A stretch of 35,509 bases of DNA from Lachnospiraceae bacterium (GTDB lineage: Bacteria > Bacillota > Clostridia > Lachnospirales > Lachnospiraceae). The stretch covers positions 1 through 35,509 of the forward strand of contig JAFYTM010000185.1 of the NCBI GenBank assembly GCA_017558865.1, written 5' to 3'. The stretch's first letter is position 1, and each line of letters starts with the position of its first letter. Shown piece by piece: positions 1-9,342 of this stretch. The position numbers were made by a program, and so were the translations under genes. The notes beneath the pieces are model-generated. The model was not told where the DNA came from and ran no database searches. It worked only from the letters and a program-made list of their open reading frames with translations.

Positions 1-135
1 ATTAAAGAAATGGGAACGCTGGCAGTTCAGATCATTGTACAACATGGGAAGGGCCTGCCGTTTCAGAAAGAAAATATATTTGACGTTGAGCTGATTGAAC
101 GCCAGACTACAAGAAGAAGGGAGGTTGAAGGATAG
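1..135 (+). CDS. LacI-family transcriptional regulator, C-terminal end (probable RbsR)
   Basis: Open from the first base in frame 1 to the TAG at 133-135; the start lies outside the window. The 44 visible residues include EMGTLAVQIIVQ near the start and FDVELIERQTTRRR at the end, which is the pattern of the last helix and C-terminal strand of LacI/GalR sugar-binding domains. The position just upstream of rbsD-A-C-B suggests the ribose repressor RbsR, which in this family binds ribose and represses the transport operon. The fragment alone cannot prove the ligand. Confidence 0.75.
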   Translation: MKEMGTLAVQIIVQHGKGLPFQKENIFDVELIERQTTRRREVEG

Positions 136-348
136 ATCTGCAGCATTCATGGTACTGCCCTGGGGGATTGATGTGGACCAGATTGCTGCATAGGATATGG
201 TTATGGTGATATCCCAGTTGATACAATGGGGGAATATCCCATAGATTGATCAATACCCAGGGTTCCAAATGTGTTTTGTTGATTCTGAATTTTTGTATCA
301 CCGTATGCGAGAGAGGAAAAGGCAAAACACGAGATCGGGAGGTAGAAA
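136..348 (+). pseudogene. possible decayed ribokinase (rbsK) remnant
   Basis: No open frame spans this gap between rbsR and rbsD, but three short colinear segments in different frames resemble PfkB/ribokinase signatures. They are GIDVDQIAA at about 164-190, VDTMGEYPI at about 217-245 (compare VDxxGENxI) and TQGSKCVLL at about 255-281 (compare TLGSKGVLL). The segments follow ribokinase order but are much closer together than in an intact gene of about 300 residues, implying deletions and frameshifts. Ribose operons commonly carry rbsK at exactly this place. The matches are short, so this is suggestive only. Confidence 0.38.
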
Positions 349-351
349 ACA

Positions 352-777
352 TTGAAAAGACAGGGAATTTTAAACAGTGATATCTCAAGAGTGCTTTCTT
401 ATATGGGACACACAGATCGGATCTGTATCGGGGATTGTGGACTTCCGATTCCGGACGAGACTGAGCGAATTGATTTGGCAGTTCGGTTTGGTCAGCCGAG
501 TTTTATGGATGTGTTAAAGGAAGTAGCCGGTGATATGAAGATTGAAAAGATCGTACTGGCAGAAGAGATCATTGAGAAAAACCCGGCAGTGTTGAAAGAG
601 ATCAATGACTTTTTCGGCATTGTTGAAACCGGTTGCGAAACCGGTTGCATACCGGAAGTGGAGTATGTTTCCCATGTAGAGCTGAAGCAGCAGACAAAAG
701 AGTGCAAGGCTGTGATCAGAACAGGAGAGACGACCCCATATGCAAATATTATTTTGCAGTCCGGCTGTATTTTCTAG
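352..777 (+). CDS. rbsD: D-ribose pyranase RbsD
   Basis: Interconverts beta-pyranose and furanose forms of D-ribose so the sugar can be phosphorylated. The 141-residue product matches RbsD along its length: the start MKRQGILNSDISRVLSYMGH, the family's catalytic His20 and Asp28, and the C-terminal block IRTGETTPYANIIL. The start is a TTG at 352, supported by a GGGAGG ribosome binding site at 338-343 and by alignment of residue 1 with the family start. It lies 15 bases ahead of rbsA in the ribose operon. RbsD also accepts some other sugars, so ribose is inferred mainly from its neighbours. Confidence 0.95.
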   Translation: MKRQGILNSDISRVLSYMGHTDRICIGDCGLPIPDETERIDLAVRFGQPSFMDVLKEVAGDMKIEKIVLAEEIIEKNPAVLKEINDFFGIVETGCETGCIPEVEYVSHVELKQQTKECKAVIRTGETTPYANIILQSGCIF

Positions 778-792
778 AAAGGGGGAGTAAAT

Positions 793-2277
793 ATGCAGAT
801 TGAAATGCGTGGAATTGACAAGTCTTTCGGCGGCAACGCAGTGCTCAAAAGTGCAGGATTTTTACTGGATGACGGTGAAATTCATGCACTCATGGGAGAA
901 AATGGTGCCGGAAAGTCTACGCTGATGAAGATTCTGACAGGTGTATATACCAGAGATGCAGGAACCGTTATCGTAGATGGACAGGAAGTTTGTTACAAAA
1001 ATCCGCAGGAAGCAGAGAAAGCAGGTATTGTATTTATTCATCAGGAGCTCAATGTACTGTTCGATCTGACCGTTGAGGAGAATATGTTCCTTGGAAAAGA
1101 GATCAAGAACGTACTTGGCGTATGCGATAAAAAAGCAATGCGCGCAGAGGTGAAGAAAGTTCTCGACAGACTGGGAGTAGACATTGATCCGGGCGAAAGA
1201 ATGAACAGATTGTCTGTTGGTCAGCAGCAGATGATTGAGATCGCAAAAGCGCTGATGGTAGACGCAAAAGTTCTGATCATGGATGAGCCTACCGCAGCAC
1301 TGACAGAGAAAGAGACAGCTGTTCTGTTTGAGGTTGTAAATTCTCTGAGAGAAAAAGGAGTTTCTATCGTTTATATTTCGCATCGTATGGAAGAGATTTT
1401 TGCACTGTGTGACAGAATTACGGTACTTCGTGATGGTACTTATGTTGACACTAAAAAAATTCCTGAGACAGATATGAACGATGTCGTGAAGATGATGATC
1501 GGTCGAGAGATCGGAGAGCGTTATCCGGCAAGAAATGCAAAAATTGGAGATGTAGCCTTTGAAGTAAAGAACCTGACTTGTCCAGGAGTTTTTGAAAAGG
1601 TGAATTTCCAGGTACATAGTGGCGAGGTACTTGGTGTATCGGGTCTTATGGGTGCCGGAAGAACAGAGATCATGCGTGCAATCTTTGGTGATATGCCAAA
1701 TGTGACCGGTGAGATCTATATGAATGGACAATTGATCCAGAATCGCAATCCGATTGATGCAATCAGAAATGGAATTGGATTTATTACTGAGGATCGTAAA
1801 GTAGAAGGTCTTATGCTTGAAGAGAGCATTATGAAGAATATTTCTATCGCAAACCTTGGTAAGATTTCTAAAAACGGAGTTCTGAATAAGAAAGCAGAAG
1901 ACGATCTGGTGAAAAAAGGTATTGAGGAATTACACATTAGATGCTTTGGACCGGATCATGCATGTAATAATCTGAGTGGTGGTAACCAGCAGAAGGTTGT
2001 ATTTGCAAAATGGGTTTATACAGATCCGAAGCTTTTAATTCTTGATGAGCCGACCCGAGGTGTGGATATCGGTGCAAAGAAAGAAATCTATAGCATCATC
2101 AATGACCTTGCAGAAAAGGGAGTAGCAGTCATTATGGTATCATCTGAGCTTCCGGAAGTACTGGGTATGTCTGACCGAATTATGGTAGTAAGAGAAGGTC
2201 TTGTAAGAGGTATCTTAAGTAAAGATGAAGCAGATCAGGAAAAGATTATGACGCTTGCGACAGGAGGGGAACTCTAA
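793..2277 (+). CDS. rbsA: Ribose ABC transporter ATP-binding protein RbsA
   Basis: Cytoplasmic ATPase that powers sugar import, with two fused nucleotide-binding domains (494 residues, normal for the CUT2 class). Domain 1 has the Walker A motif GENGAGKST at residues 35-43, the signature LSVGQQQ near 140 and Walker B VLIMDEPT near 160. Domain 2 has the degenerate Walker [10 protein letters not shown] near 284, the signature LSGGNQQK near 394 and [11 protein letters not shown] near 415. The altered second Walker A is typical of RbsA/MglA/XylG proteins. The ribosome binding site is AGGGGGAG just before the ATG. The stop codon is immediately followed by the ATG of rbsC, so the two are probably translationally coupled. 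Confidence 0.95.
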   Translation: MQIEMRGIDKSFGGNAVLKSAGFLLDDGEIHALMGENGAGKSTLMKILTGVYTRDAGTVIVDGQEVCYKNPQEAEKAGIVFIHQELNVLFDLTVEENMFLGKEIKNVLGVCDKKAMRAEVKKVLDRLGVDIDPGERMNRLSVGQQQMIEIAKALMVDAKVLIMDEPTAALTEKETAVLFEVVNSLREKGVSIVYISHRMEEIFALCDRITVLRDGTYVDTKKIPETDMNDVVKMMIGREIGERYPARNAKIGDVAFEVKNLTCPGVFEKVNFQVHSGEVLGVSGLMGAGRTEIMRAIFGDMPNVTGEIYMNGQLIQNRNPIDAIRNGIGFITEDRKVEGLMLEESIMKNISIANLGKISKNGVLNKKAEDDLVKKGIEELHIRCFGPDHACNNLSGGNQQKVVFAKWVYTDPKLLILDEPTRGVDIGAKKEIYSIINDLAEKGVAVIMVSSELPEVLGMSDRIMVVREGLVRGILSKDEADQEKIMTLATGGEL

Positions 2278-3213
2278 ATGAATAACAAAAATACAAAAAA
2301 CTTGATACAGGAAATGGGTGTTCTGATTGCACTGGTTTTGCTGGTGGCAGTGATCAGTATTATCAGCCCGGAATTCAGAACAATCGGTAACTTTTTATCT
2401 CTGCTTAGACAGTCCTCCATCAATGGATTTATTGCGTTTGGTATGACCTGCGTCATCCTGACTGGTGGAATCGACCTTGGTGTAGGTTCTATTCTTGGTC
2501 TGGCTACTGCACTTTGTGCAAGCTTTATCCAGGGAGGAATGCCGGTAGGTGCAGCAATGCTTCTGGCACTTGTGTTTGGTACTGCATTTGGTACTGTCAG
2601 CGGTATCCTGGTAACCAAAGGTCGTCTGCAGCCATTTATCGCTACTCTGGTATCCATGACGGTATATCGTGGAGTAACGATGATTTTTATGGATGGTAAA
2701 CCAATTTCCAATCTGGGTGACAGCTTTATGCTGAAATTTGTTGGAAAAGGTAATATCTTTGGAATTCCGGTTCCGGTTTATCTGTTTATCATTGTATTTG
2801 CAATTATGATGTTTGTACTTGAAAAGACTACTTTTGGTCGCAGAGTATATGCAACTGGAAGCAATGCAAGAGCTGCAAAGCTGGCAGGTGTTAACATTGA
2901 CAATACAAAGATTGCTGTATATGCGATCTCCGGATGTCTTGCAGCCGTATCCGGTCTGATTCTTCTGTCCCGTCTGGGATCTGCTCAGCCAACACTTGGT
3001 GAAGGCTATGAGATGGATGCGATTGCGGCAACTGCTCTTGGCGGAACCAGTATGAACGGCGGACGCGGACGTATCTGGAAAACTTTTGTAGGTGTACTGA
3101 TCATTGCAGTATTAAACAACGGTATGAACATCCTTGGTGTATCTTCTTACTATCAGGATGTTGTAAAAGGAATCGTAATTCTTATCGCGGTTATGACCGA
3201 TAAGGATCGATAA
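2278..3213 (+). CDS. rbsC: Ribose ABC transporter permease RbsC
   Basis: Inner-membrane channel subunit of the CUT2 sugar transporter. The 311-residue product is almost wholly hydrophobic with multiple membrane segments. Its family landmarks are FGMTCVILTGGIDLGVGS near residues 59-76, FGRRVYATGSNARAAKLAGV near 184-203 and the late block AIAATALGGTSMNGGRG. The ATG at 2278 directly abuts the rbsA stop, and the ribosome binding site AGGAGGGG lies inside the end of rbsA. It works with two RbsA domains and the lipoprotein RbsB encoded next. Confidence 0.95.
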   Translation: MNNKNTKNLIQEMGVLIALVLLVAVISIISPEFRTIGNFLSLLRQSSINGFIAFGMTCVILTGGIDLGVGSILGLATALCASFIQGGMPVGAAMLLALVFGTAFGTVSGILVTKGRLQPFIATLVSMTVYRGVTMIFMDGKPISNLGDSFMLKFVGKGNIFGIPVPVYLFIIVFAIMMFVLEKTTFGRRVYATGSNARAAKLAGVNIDNTKIAVYAISGCLAAVSGLILLSRLGSAQPTLGEGYEMDAIAATALGGTSMNGGRGRIWKTFVGVLIIAVLNNGMNILGVSSYYQDVVKGIVILIAVMTDKDR

Positions 3214-3250
3214 TAAAATAATTTCATTAAAGGTTAGGAGGAACCAAATT

Positions 3251-4192
3251 ATGAAAATGAAAAACTTATTGGCACTCGTAATGGCATCCGTAATGGCATT
3301 TGCTATGGCAGGATGCGGAGCAGTATCTGTTGACGGTGAGAAAAAAGCAGAGCCGGCAGCAACAGAAGGCGAAGCAGCAGAAGAGACTGGAAATGGCAGC
3401 GTTGGTCTTGCGATTTCCACTATGAACAACCCATTCTTTGTTACCTTAAGTGAAGGTGCAGAGGCAAAGGCTGAGGAGCTTGGTGTAGAGCTGATCGTTG
3501 TTGATGCAGGTGATGACGCTGCAAAACAGGCTGCTGACGTAGAAGATCTGATCTCCAAAAAGATCAGCGTTCTGATCATCAACCCGGTAGACTCTGATGC
3601 AGCAGCTCCGGCAGTAAAAGATGCAATCGCAGCTGGTATCAAAGTTATCTCTGTAGACCGTGTAGTAAATGGTGTAGATGTTGACTGTGCAATTGCTTCT
3701 GACAACGTAGCTGGTGCACAGGCTGCAACAGAATATCTGTTAGAGCTGGTTGGTGAGGGTGCAAAAGTAGCTGAGCTTCAGGGTGTATCCGGAGCATCTG
3801 CAACCATCGACCGTGGTGCTGGATTCCACAATGTAGCTGATGAGAAACTGGATGTTGTTGCAAGCCAGACTGCAAACTTCAATCGTGCAGAAGGTATGAC
3901 CGTTATGGAGAATATGCTGCAGGCAAATCCGGATATCGTTGGTGTATTTGCTCACAACGATGAGATGGCTCTTGGTGCAGTAGAGGCAATCGGTGACAAA
4001 GAGATCCTGGTAGTAGGATTCGATGCAACAGACGATGCAGTAGCAGCAGTTGAGGCTGGCAATATGGCAGCTACCGTAGCTCAGCAGCCAGACCTTATGG
4101 GTGCAACTGCAGTTGAGACTGCAGCAGCTCTGATGGCTGGAGAGACTGTTGAGAAATCTCTTCCGGTAGAAGTAACTCTGGTTACTAAATAA
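3251..4192 (+). CDS. rbsB: Ribose ABC transporter substrate-binding lipoprotein RbsB
   Basis: Extracellular binding protein delivering ribose to RbsC. The 313-residue product starts with a lipoprotein signal peptide; the lipobox AMAGC puts the lipidated cysteine at residue 22, as expected in a Gram-positive. An acidic, Ala/Glu-rich linker follows, then a periplasmic-binding-protein fold of family Peripla_BP_4 (AISTMNNPFFVTLSEGAEAK, INPVDSDAAAPAVKDA, FAHNDEMALGAVEAI). A strong AGGAGG at 3236-3241 precedes the ATG. Codons are strikingly regular (GCA, GTA, GAG), as in highly expressed genes. It is the last gene of the operon. Confidence 0.95.
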   Translation: MKMKNLLALVMASVMAFAMAGCGAVSVDGEKKAEPAATEGEAAEETGNGSVGLAISTMNNPFFVTLSEGAEAKAEELGVELIVVDAGDDAAKQAADVEDLISKKISVLIINPVDSDAAAPAVKDAIAAGIKVISVDRVVNGVDVDCAIASDNVAGAQAATEYLLELVGEGAKVAELQGVSGASATIDRGAGFHNVADEKLDVVASQTANFNRAEGMTVMENMLQANPDIVGVFAHNDEMALGAVEAIGDKEILVVGFDATDDAVAAVEAGNMAATVAQQPDLMGATAVETAAALMAGETVEKSLPVEVTLVTK

Positions 4193-4390
4193 TTTTTATA
4201 TCTTTTTCTCTTGAAAAAGAGAGATCACAGAACAGAAAGCAGCTTTGGAAGAAGGCAGACAGAGAACTTCGAGGCCGGAATATCGAACGGGGGAGTAGAT
4301 ATTCCTGACTGCTCTGTGACATGAGAAACCGTATACAAAAGTAAAACCATATGAAACCCTTTGCATTTATGACATGCAGAGGGTTTTTTT
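4193..4390 (+). ncRNA. structured intergenic RNA candidate between rbsB and nifJ
   Basis: No gene is seen here, but the stretch folds well. There is a perfect 8-bp hairpin at 4201-4220 with a 4-base loop. A long-range stem pairs 4226-4235 with 4309-4318 (nine of ten pairs: CACAGAACAG with CTGCTCTGTG). It encloses an apical hairpin with arms GGAATATC at 4277-4284 and GATATTCC at 4298-4305 and a G-rich loop. A strong terminator ends the unit at 4354-4390. It could be a 3'-UTR-derived or independent small RNA. The shape (long closing stem, open middle, apical hairpin) is loosely 6S-like, but I do not recognise a known family. Confidence 0.4.
4354..4390 (+). terminator. intrinsic terminator after the ribose operon
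   Basis: Ten-pair stem CCCTTTGCAT (4357-4366) with ATGCAGAGGG (4374-4383), one G-T pair, a 7-base loop and a run of seven T at 4384-4390; AAA before the stem can extend pairing with the T run. Confidence 0.9.
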
Positions 4391-4436
4391 GAGTGACCGT
4401 ATTGGCAAAATCCTATAAAAAAAATAAAATCCTAAA

Positions 4437-4465
4437 TAGACAATTTATATTATATGTGCTAAAAT
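4437..4465 (+). promoter_or_regulatory. nifJ promoter with extended -10
   Basis: TAGACA at 4437-4442, a 17-base spacer and TAAAAT at 4460-4465, preceded by TGC, which makes an extended -10 element. Upstream DNA is A-rich, like an UP element. The leader then holds an AT-rich inverted repeat (ATAAGA 4477-4482 with TCTTAT 4506-4511, and TATTTTT with AAAAATA inside) ahead of the ribosome binding site AAGGAGG at 4522-4528. Confidence 0.7.
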
Positions 4466-4538
4466 AAATCTGTATGATAAGAACTATTTTTGTAAAAATA
4501 AAGGGTCTTATGGATTCAAATAAGGAGGAACAACAAAA

Positions 4539-7500
4539 ATGGCTAGAAAAATGAAAACCATGGATGGTAACCATGCTGCTTCCCATGCGTCATACGCATA
4601 TTCAGAAGTAGCGGCTATCTTCCCAATCACCCCGTCATCTGTAATGGCAGAAGCTACTGACGAGTGGGCAACCCAGGGCAGAACCAATATCTTTGGTCAG
4701 ACCGTAGAGGTAACCGAGATGCAGTCTGAGGCTGGTGCAGCAGGTGCTGTTCACGGATCTCTGGCAGCAGGTGCTCTTACCACAACCTTTACCGCTTCTC
4801 AGGGTCTTTTACTGATGATCCCGAACCTGTACAAAGTAGCAGGTGAGAGACTTCCGGGTGTATTTAACGTATCTGCTCGTGCACTGGCAAGCCATGCACT
4901 GTCTATCTTTGGTGATCACTCTGACGTATACGCTTGTCGTCAGACTGGTGCAGCTATGCTGTGTGAGTCCAGTGTACAGGAAGTTATGGACTTGACTCCA
5001 GTTGCTCACTGTGCAGCAATCAAAGGACGTCTTCCGTTCATTAACTTCTTTGATGGTTTCCGTACTTCTCATGAGATTCAGAAGATTGAGACTTGGGATT
5101 ACGAAGATCTGAAAGATATGGTAGATATGGATGCAGTTGAAGCATTCAGAAATGATATGCTGAACCCGAATCATCCATGTCAGAGAGGTTCTGCTCAGAA
5201 TGCAGATATCTTCTTCCAGGCTCGTGAGGCATGTAACCCATACTACGATGCTCTTCCGGGAATCGTACAGGAGTACATGGACAAAGTTAACGCTAAGATC
5301 GGAACCAACTACAAACTGTTCAACTACTATGGTGCAGCTGATGCAGAGAAAGTTATCATCGCTATGGGTTCTGTATGTGAGACCATCGATGAGACTGTTG
5401 ATTATTTAATGGCATCCGGCGAAAAAGTTGGTGTGATTAAAGTTCGTCTTTACAGACCATTCTGTGCTGAAGCACTGATCAATGCTATTCCTGAGACTGT
5501 TAAAGTTCTTACTGTTCTTGACAGAACCAAAGAGCCAGGTGCACAGGGCGAGCCTCTGTACTTAGACGTTGTTGCAGCACTGAAAGGAACAAAATTCGAT
5601 GCAGTTCCAGTATTTACCGGACGTTACGGATTAGGTTCCAAAGATACTACTCCGGCACAGATCGTAGCAGTATTCAACAATACTACAAAAGCAAAATTCA
5701 CTCTTGGTATCGTAGACGATGTTACCAATCTCTCTCTTGAGATCGGTGCTCCGCTTGTTACTACTCCAGAAGGAACTACCAACTGTAAGTTCTGGGGTCT
5801 TGGTGCAGACGGTACTGTAGGTGCTAATAAGAACTCCATCAAGATCATTGGTGACAATACCGATATGTACGCTCAGGCATACTTCGATTATGACTCCAAG
5901 AAATCCGGTGGTGTTACCATGTCTCATCTGCGTTTCGGTAAGACTCCAATCAAGTCTACATACCTGATTCGCAAGGCTGATTTCGTAGCTTGCCACAATC
6001 CATCCTATGTACGTAAGTACAATATGGTACAGGAGCTGGTTGATGGAGGTACTTTCCTTCTGAACTGTGCTTGGAATATGGAAGAGCTTGAGAAACATCT
6101 GCCAGGACAGGTGAAAGCATTCATCGCTAACCACAATATCAAATTCTACACCATCGATGGTGTTAAGATCGGTATCGAGACTGGTATGGGACCAACCCGT
6201 ATTAATACCATTCTTCAGTCCGCATTCTTCAAACTGACCGGTATCATTCCGGAGGAGCAGGCAATTGATCTTATGAAAGCTGCTGCAAAAGCTACCTACG
6301 GACGTAAAGGTGACGATATCGTTGCTAAGAACTGGGCAGCAATCGACGCTGGTGCTAAACAGGTTGTAGAAGTACAGGTTCCAGAGAGCTGGAAAGATGC
6401 TGAGGATGAAGGTCTGAACTTCACCGTAGCAGAAGGCGGAAGAAAAGACGTTGTTGATTTCGTTAACAACATTCAGTCTAAAGTAAATGCACAGGAAGGA
6501 AACAGCCTGCCAGTATCTGCATTCAAAGATTATGTAGATGGAACTACTCCATCCGGATCTTCTGCATATGAGAAACGTGGTATCGCAGTAAACGTTCCTG
6601 TATGGAATCCAGAGAATTGTATCCAGTGTAACAGATGTTCCTATGTATGTCCGCATGCAGTTATCCGTCCGGTTGCTATGACCGCTGAGGAAGTTGCAGC
6701 AGCTCCAGAAGGAATGAAGATGATGGATATGACCGGTATGGCAGATAAGAAATTTGCTATCGTTGTATCTGCTCTTGACTGTACCGGATGTGGTTCCTGT
6801 GTAAATGTCTGCCCAGGCAAGAAGGGTGCAAAAGCAATTGAGATGCTTCCTCTTGAGGCTAATCTGGATATGCAGAAAGATTTCGATTACGCTGTTACTC
6901 TTCCGGAGAAAGCAGATGTTATCGCTAAATTCAAAGAAGCTACCGTAAAAGGATCTCAGTTCAAGACTCCTCTGCTTGAGTTCTCCGGAGCTTGTGCAGG
7001 TTGTGGTGAGACTCCATACGCAAAACTGATCACCCAGCTGTTTGGTGACAGAATGTACATTGCTAACGCAACTGGATGTTCCTCTATCTGGGGTAACTCT
7101 TCACCATCCACACCATACACTGTAAACCAGAAGGGACAGGGTCCTGCATGGTCCAACTCCTTATTTGAGGATGCAGCAGAGTTTGGTTATGGTATGTTAC
7201 TGGCTCAGAACGCAATCCGTGGCGGACTGAAGACCAAGGTAGAAGACCTGGCTGCTAATGCAGAAAAAGAAGACGTTAAAGCTGCTGCTCAGGAATGGCT
7301 TGATACTTTTGGATGTGGTGCTACCAATGGTGCTGCAACTGATAAGTTAGTAGCTGCTCTGGAAGCTTGCGGATGTGAGAAAGCTCAGGCTATCCTGGCT
7401 AAGAAAGACTTCCTGTCCAAGAAATCCCAGTGGATCTTCGGTGGTGACGGATGGGCATACGATATCGGATTTGGCGGTGTTGACCACGTACTTGCTTCCG

Positions 7501-8081
7501 GCAAAGACATCAACATCATGGTATTCGATACTGAGGTTTACTCCAACACAGGTGGACAGGCTTCCAAGGCTACCCCAACTGGTGCAATCGCTCAGTTCGC
7601 AGCTGCTGGTAAAGAAGTGAAGAAGAAAGACCTTGCTTCTATCGCTATGAGCTATGGTTATGTATACGTTGCACAGATTTCCATGGGTGCTGACTTCAAT
7701 CAGTGCGTGAAGGCAATCGCAGAGGCAGAGGCATATCCGGGACCATCCCTGATCATCGCTTACGCTCCATGTATCAATCATGGTATCAAGAAGGGTATGA
7801 GCAAAGCTCAGACCGAAGAGCAGTTAGCAGTTGAGGCTGGTTACTGGCATTGCTTCAGATTCAACCCGGCACTTGCAGCAGAAGGAAAAGATGCATTCAC
7901 TCTGGATTCTAAAGAGCCAAGTGGAGATTATCAGGCATTCCTTGATGGCGAGGTTCGTTACAATTCTCTGAAACGTGCTAATCCAGAAAGAGCTGCTATG
8001 CTGTTCGCTAAGAATGAGAGCGAAGCAAAAGCTAGATATAGCTATCTGAATAAATTAAAAACTCTTTATGGAGCAGAGTAA
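4539..8081 (+). CDS. nifJ: Pyruvate:ferredoxin (flavodoxin) oxidoreductase
   Basis: Cytoplasmic enzyme that oxidises pyruvate with CoA to acetyl-CoA and CO2 and reduces ferredoxin, central to clostridial fermentation. The 1180-residue product has the full single-chain architecture: N-terminal pyruvate-binding region (HASYAYSEVAAIFPITPSS), CoA and gamma domains, the EKR linker, and two 4Fe-4S clusters (CIQCNRCSYVCPH near residue 694 and CTGCGSCVNVCPG near 748). A C-terminal thiamine-diphosphate domain starts at CAGCGETPYAKL near 819, with GDGWAYDIGFGG and DTEVYSNTGGQ later. Single-gene transcription is expected from its own promoter and terminator. Codon choice is highly biased, as in very abundant proteins. 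Confidence 0.97.
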   Translation: MARKMKTMDGNHAASHASYAYSEVAAIFPITPSSVMAEATDEWATQGRTNIFGQTVEVTEMQSEAGAAGAVHGSLAAGALTTTFTASQGLLLMIPNLYKVAGERLPGVFNVSARALASHALSIFGDHSDVYACRQTGAAMLCESSVQEVMDLTPVAHCAAIKGRLPFINFFDGFRTSHEIQKIETWDYEDLKDMVDMDAVEAFRNDMLNPNHPCQRGSAQNADIFFQAREACNPYYDALPGIVQEYMDKVNAKIGTNYKLFNYYGAADAEKVIIAMGSVCETIDETVDYLMASGEKVGVIKVRLYRPFCAEALINAIPETVKVLTVLDRTKEPGAQGEPLYLDVVAALKGTKFDAVPVFTGRYGLGSKDTTPAQIVAVFNNTTKAKFTLGIVDDVTNLSLEIGAPLVTTPEGTTNCKFWGLGADGTVGANKNSIKIIGDNTDMYAQAYFDYDSKKSGGVTMSHLRFGKTPIKSTYLIRKADFVACHNPSYVRKYNMVQELVDGGTFLLNCAWNMEELEKHLPGQVKAFIANHNIKFYTIDGVKIGIETGMGPTRINTILQSAFFKLTGIIPEEQAIDLMKAAAKATYGRKGDDIVAKNWAAIDAGAKQVVEVQVPESWKDAEDEGLNFTVAEGGRKDVVDFVNNIQSKVNAQEGNSLPVSAFKDYVDGTTPSGSSAYEKRGIAVNVPVWNPENCIQCNRCSYVCPHAVIRPVAMTAEEVAAAPEGMKMMDMTGMADKKFAIVVSALDCTGCGSCVNVCPGKKGAKAIEMLPLEANLDMQKDFDYAVTLPEKADVIAKFKEATVKGSQFKTPLLEFSGACAGCGETPYAKLITQLFGDRMYIANATGCSSIWGNSSPSTPYTVNQKGQGPAWSNSLFEDAAEFGYGMLLAQNAIRGGLKTKVEDLAANAEKEDVKAAAQEWLDTFGCGATNGAATDKLVAALEACGCEKAQAILAKKDFLSKKSQWIFGGDGWAYDIGFGGVDHVLASGKDINIMVFDTEVYSNTGGQASKATPTGAIAQFAAAGKEVKKKDLASIAMSYGYVYVAQISMGADFNQCVKAIAEAEAYPGPSLIIAYAPCINHGIKKGMSKAQTEEQLAVEAGYWHCFRFNPALAAEGKDAFTLDSKEPSGDYQAFLDGEVRYNSLKRANPERAAMLFAKNESEAKARYSYLNKLKTLYGAE

Positions 8082-8109
8082 TCTGTAAAATAGAGTGAAA
8101 TAAGACCCG

Positions 8110-8143
8110 AAGAACCGTCGCAGTCATGCGGCGGTTCTTTTTT
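8110..8143 (+). terminator. nifJ intrinsic terminator
   Basis: Thirteen-pair stem: AAGAACCGTCGCA (8110-8122) pairs with TGCGGCGGTTCTT (8127-8139) around the loop GTCA, followed by T residues to 8143. One T-G pair. Confidence 0.92.
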
Positions 8144-8144
8144 C

Positions 8145-8173
8145 TTGACACCTCATTTTGAAAGGCGTATGAT
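8145..8173 (+). promoter_or_regulatory. ilvE promoter
   Basis: Consensus TTGACA at 8145-8150, 17-base spacer, TATGAT at 8168-8173. It begins directly after the nifJ terminator T run and sits 57 bases before the ilvE start. Confidence 0.8.
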
Positions 8174-8230
8174 GAGAAAAGATATTTTGTCGAACACATT
8201 ATCAATATACAAGGGAAAGGATACAGTGTT

Positions 8231-9256
8231 ATGGAAAAGAAAAACATTGATTGGGGAAATCTTGGTTTTGGATATATGCCAACGGATAAAAGATTTGTTG
8301 CCAATTATAAAAATGGTGCATGGGATGAGGGAACTCTGACAGAAGATCCGATGATTGTTATGAGTGAGTGTGCCTGTGTGCTGCAGTATGCTCAGACCTG
8401 TTTTGAGGGTATCAAAGCCTATACTACAGAGGATGGAAGAATCGTGACCTTCCGTCCGGATTTGAATGCAGCGCGTATGGCAGATTCCTGCAGAAGATTA
8501 CAGATGCCGGTATTTCCGGAAGATAAGTTTGTGGAAGCAGTGGTAGAGACGGTAAAAGCAAATGCAGCATTTGTTCCGCCTTATGGAAGTGGTGCAACTT
8601 TGTATATCCGTCCGTTTATGTTTGGCATTGATTCCATTATCGGAGTGAAGCCGGCGAATGAGTATCAGTTCCGTATTTTCACAACTCCGGTAGGACCATA
8701 TTTCAAAGGCGGTGCAAAGCCAATTACGATTCGTGTATCTGATATGGATCGTGCAGCACCACATGGAACCGGTGATATCAAGGCTGGTCTGAATTATGCA
8801 ATGAGTCTTTACAATATCGTAGATGCACATAATAAGGGCTTTGACGAGAATATGTATCTTGATCCACAGACCAGAACCTATGTGGAGGAGACTGGCGGAG
8901 CTAACTTTATGTTCATTACGAAAGATGGTAAGTTTGTGACTCCGAAGTCCAACAGTATTCTTCCGTCTGTAACCCGTCGTTCTTTGATGGTTGTTGCAAA
9001 AGAGTATCTGGGCATGGAAGTGGAAGAACGTCCGGTTCATAAAGATGAACTGAAAGATTTTGCAGAGTGTGGTCTGTGCGGAACTGCAGCTGTTATTTCC
9101 CCAGTTGGAAAGATCGTAGATCATGGTACAGAGATCTGCCTGCCAAGCGGTATGGAAGAGATGGGACCGGTTACGAAGAAGCTGTACGATACTCTGACTG
9201 GTATTCAGATGGGACGTATCGAAGCTCCAAAGGGCTGGATCAAAGAGATTATGTAA
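8231..9256 (+). CDS. ilvE: Branched-chain amino acid aminotransferase
   Basis: PLP enzyme of fold type IV that transfers amino groups between glutamate and the keto acids of leucine, isoleucine and valine. The 341-residue length fits the long (BCAT type II) form. Landmarks are QTCFEGIKAYTTEDG, the substrate-pocket block LYIRPFMFG, the PLP lysine K184 in GDIKAGLNYAMSLY, VEETGGANFMFI, and ECGLCGTAAVISPVG near the C-terminus. The ATG at 8231 has only a modest purine-rich ribosome binding site (GGGAAAGGA), but homologues begin near here. No T-box or leader peptide is visible in the short leader. Confidence 0.95.
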   Translation: MEKKNIDWGNLGFGYMPTDKRFVANYKNGAWDEGTLTEDPMIVMSECACVLQYAQTCFEGIKAYTTEDGRIVTFRPDLNAARMADSCRRLQMPVFPEDKFVEAVVETVKANAAFVPPYGSGATLYIRPFMFGIDSIIGVKPANEYQFRIFTTPVGPYFKGGAKPITIRVSDMDRAAPHGTGDIKAGLNYAMSLYNIVDAHNKGFDENMYLDPQTRTYVEETGGANFMFITKDGKFVTPKSNSILPSVTRRSLMVVAKEYLGMEVEERPVHKDELKDFAECGLCGTAAVISPVGKIVDHGTEICLPSGMEEMGPVTKKLYDTLTGIQMGRIEAPKGWIKEIM

Positions 9257-9268
9257 TCAGCGAAAGAT

Positions 9269-9297
9269 ACCCGGGACAGATGCTGCCCCGGGTTTTT
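9269..9297 (+). terminator. ilvE intrinsic terminator
   Basis: Seven-pair GC-rich stem ACCCGGG (9269-9275) with CCCGGGT (9287-9293), 11-base loop, T run at 9293-9297. Confidence 0.85.
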
Positions 9298-9342
9298 CTG
9301 TATGATTTGAGAAAAAGGAAGATATAAGGAGAGAACGAGGAT

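Noticed and set aside
4193..4390. Assignment as 6S RNA
   Set aside because: The layout is only loosely similar; the bubble is asymmetric and no family-specific sequence was recognised.
5631..6656. Long reverse-strand open frame inside nifJ (and similar ones in rbsA, ilvE and pap)
   Set aside because: They are antisense shadows caused by the strong codon bias of the real genes; no RBS, no family motifs.
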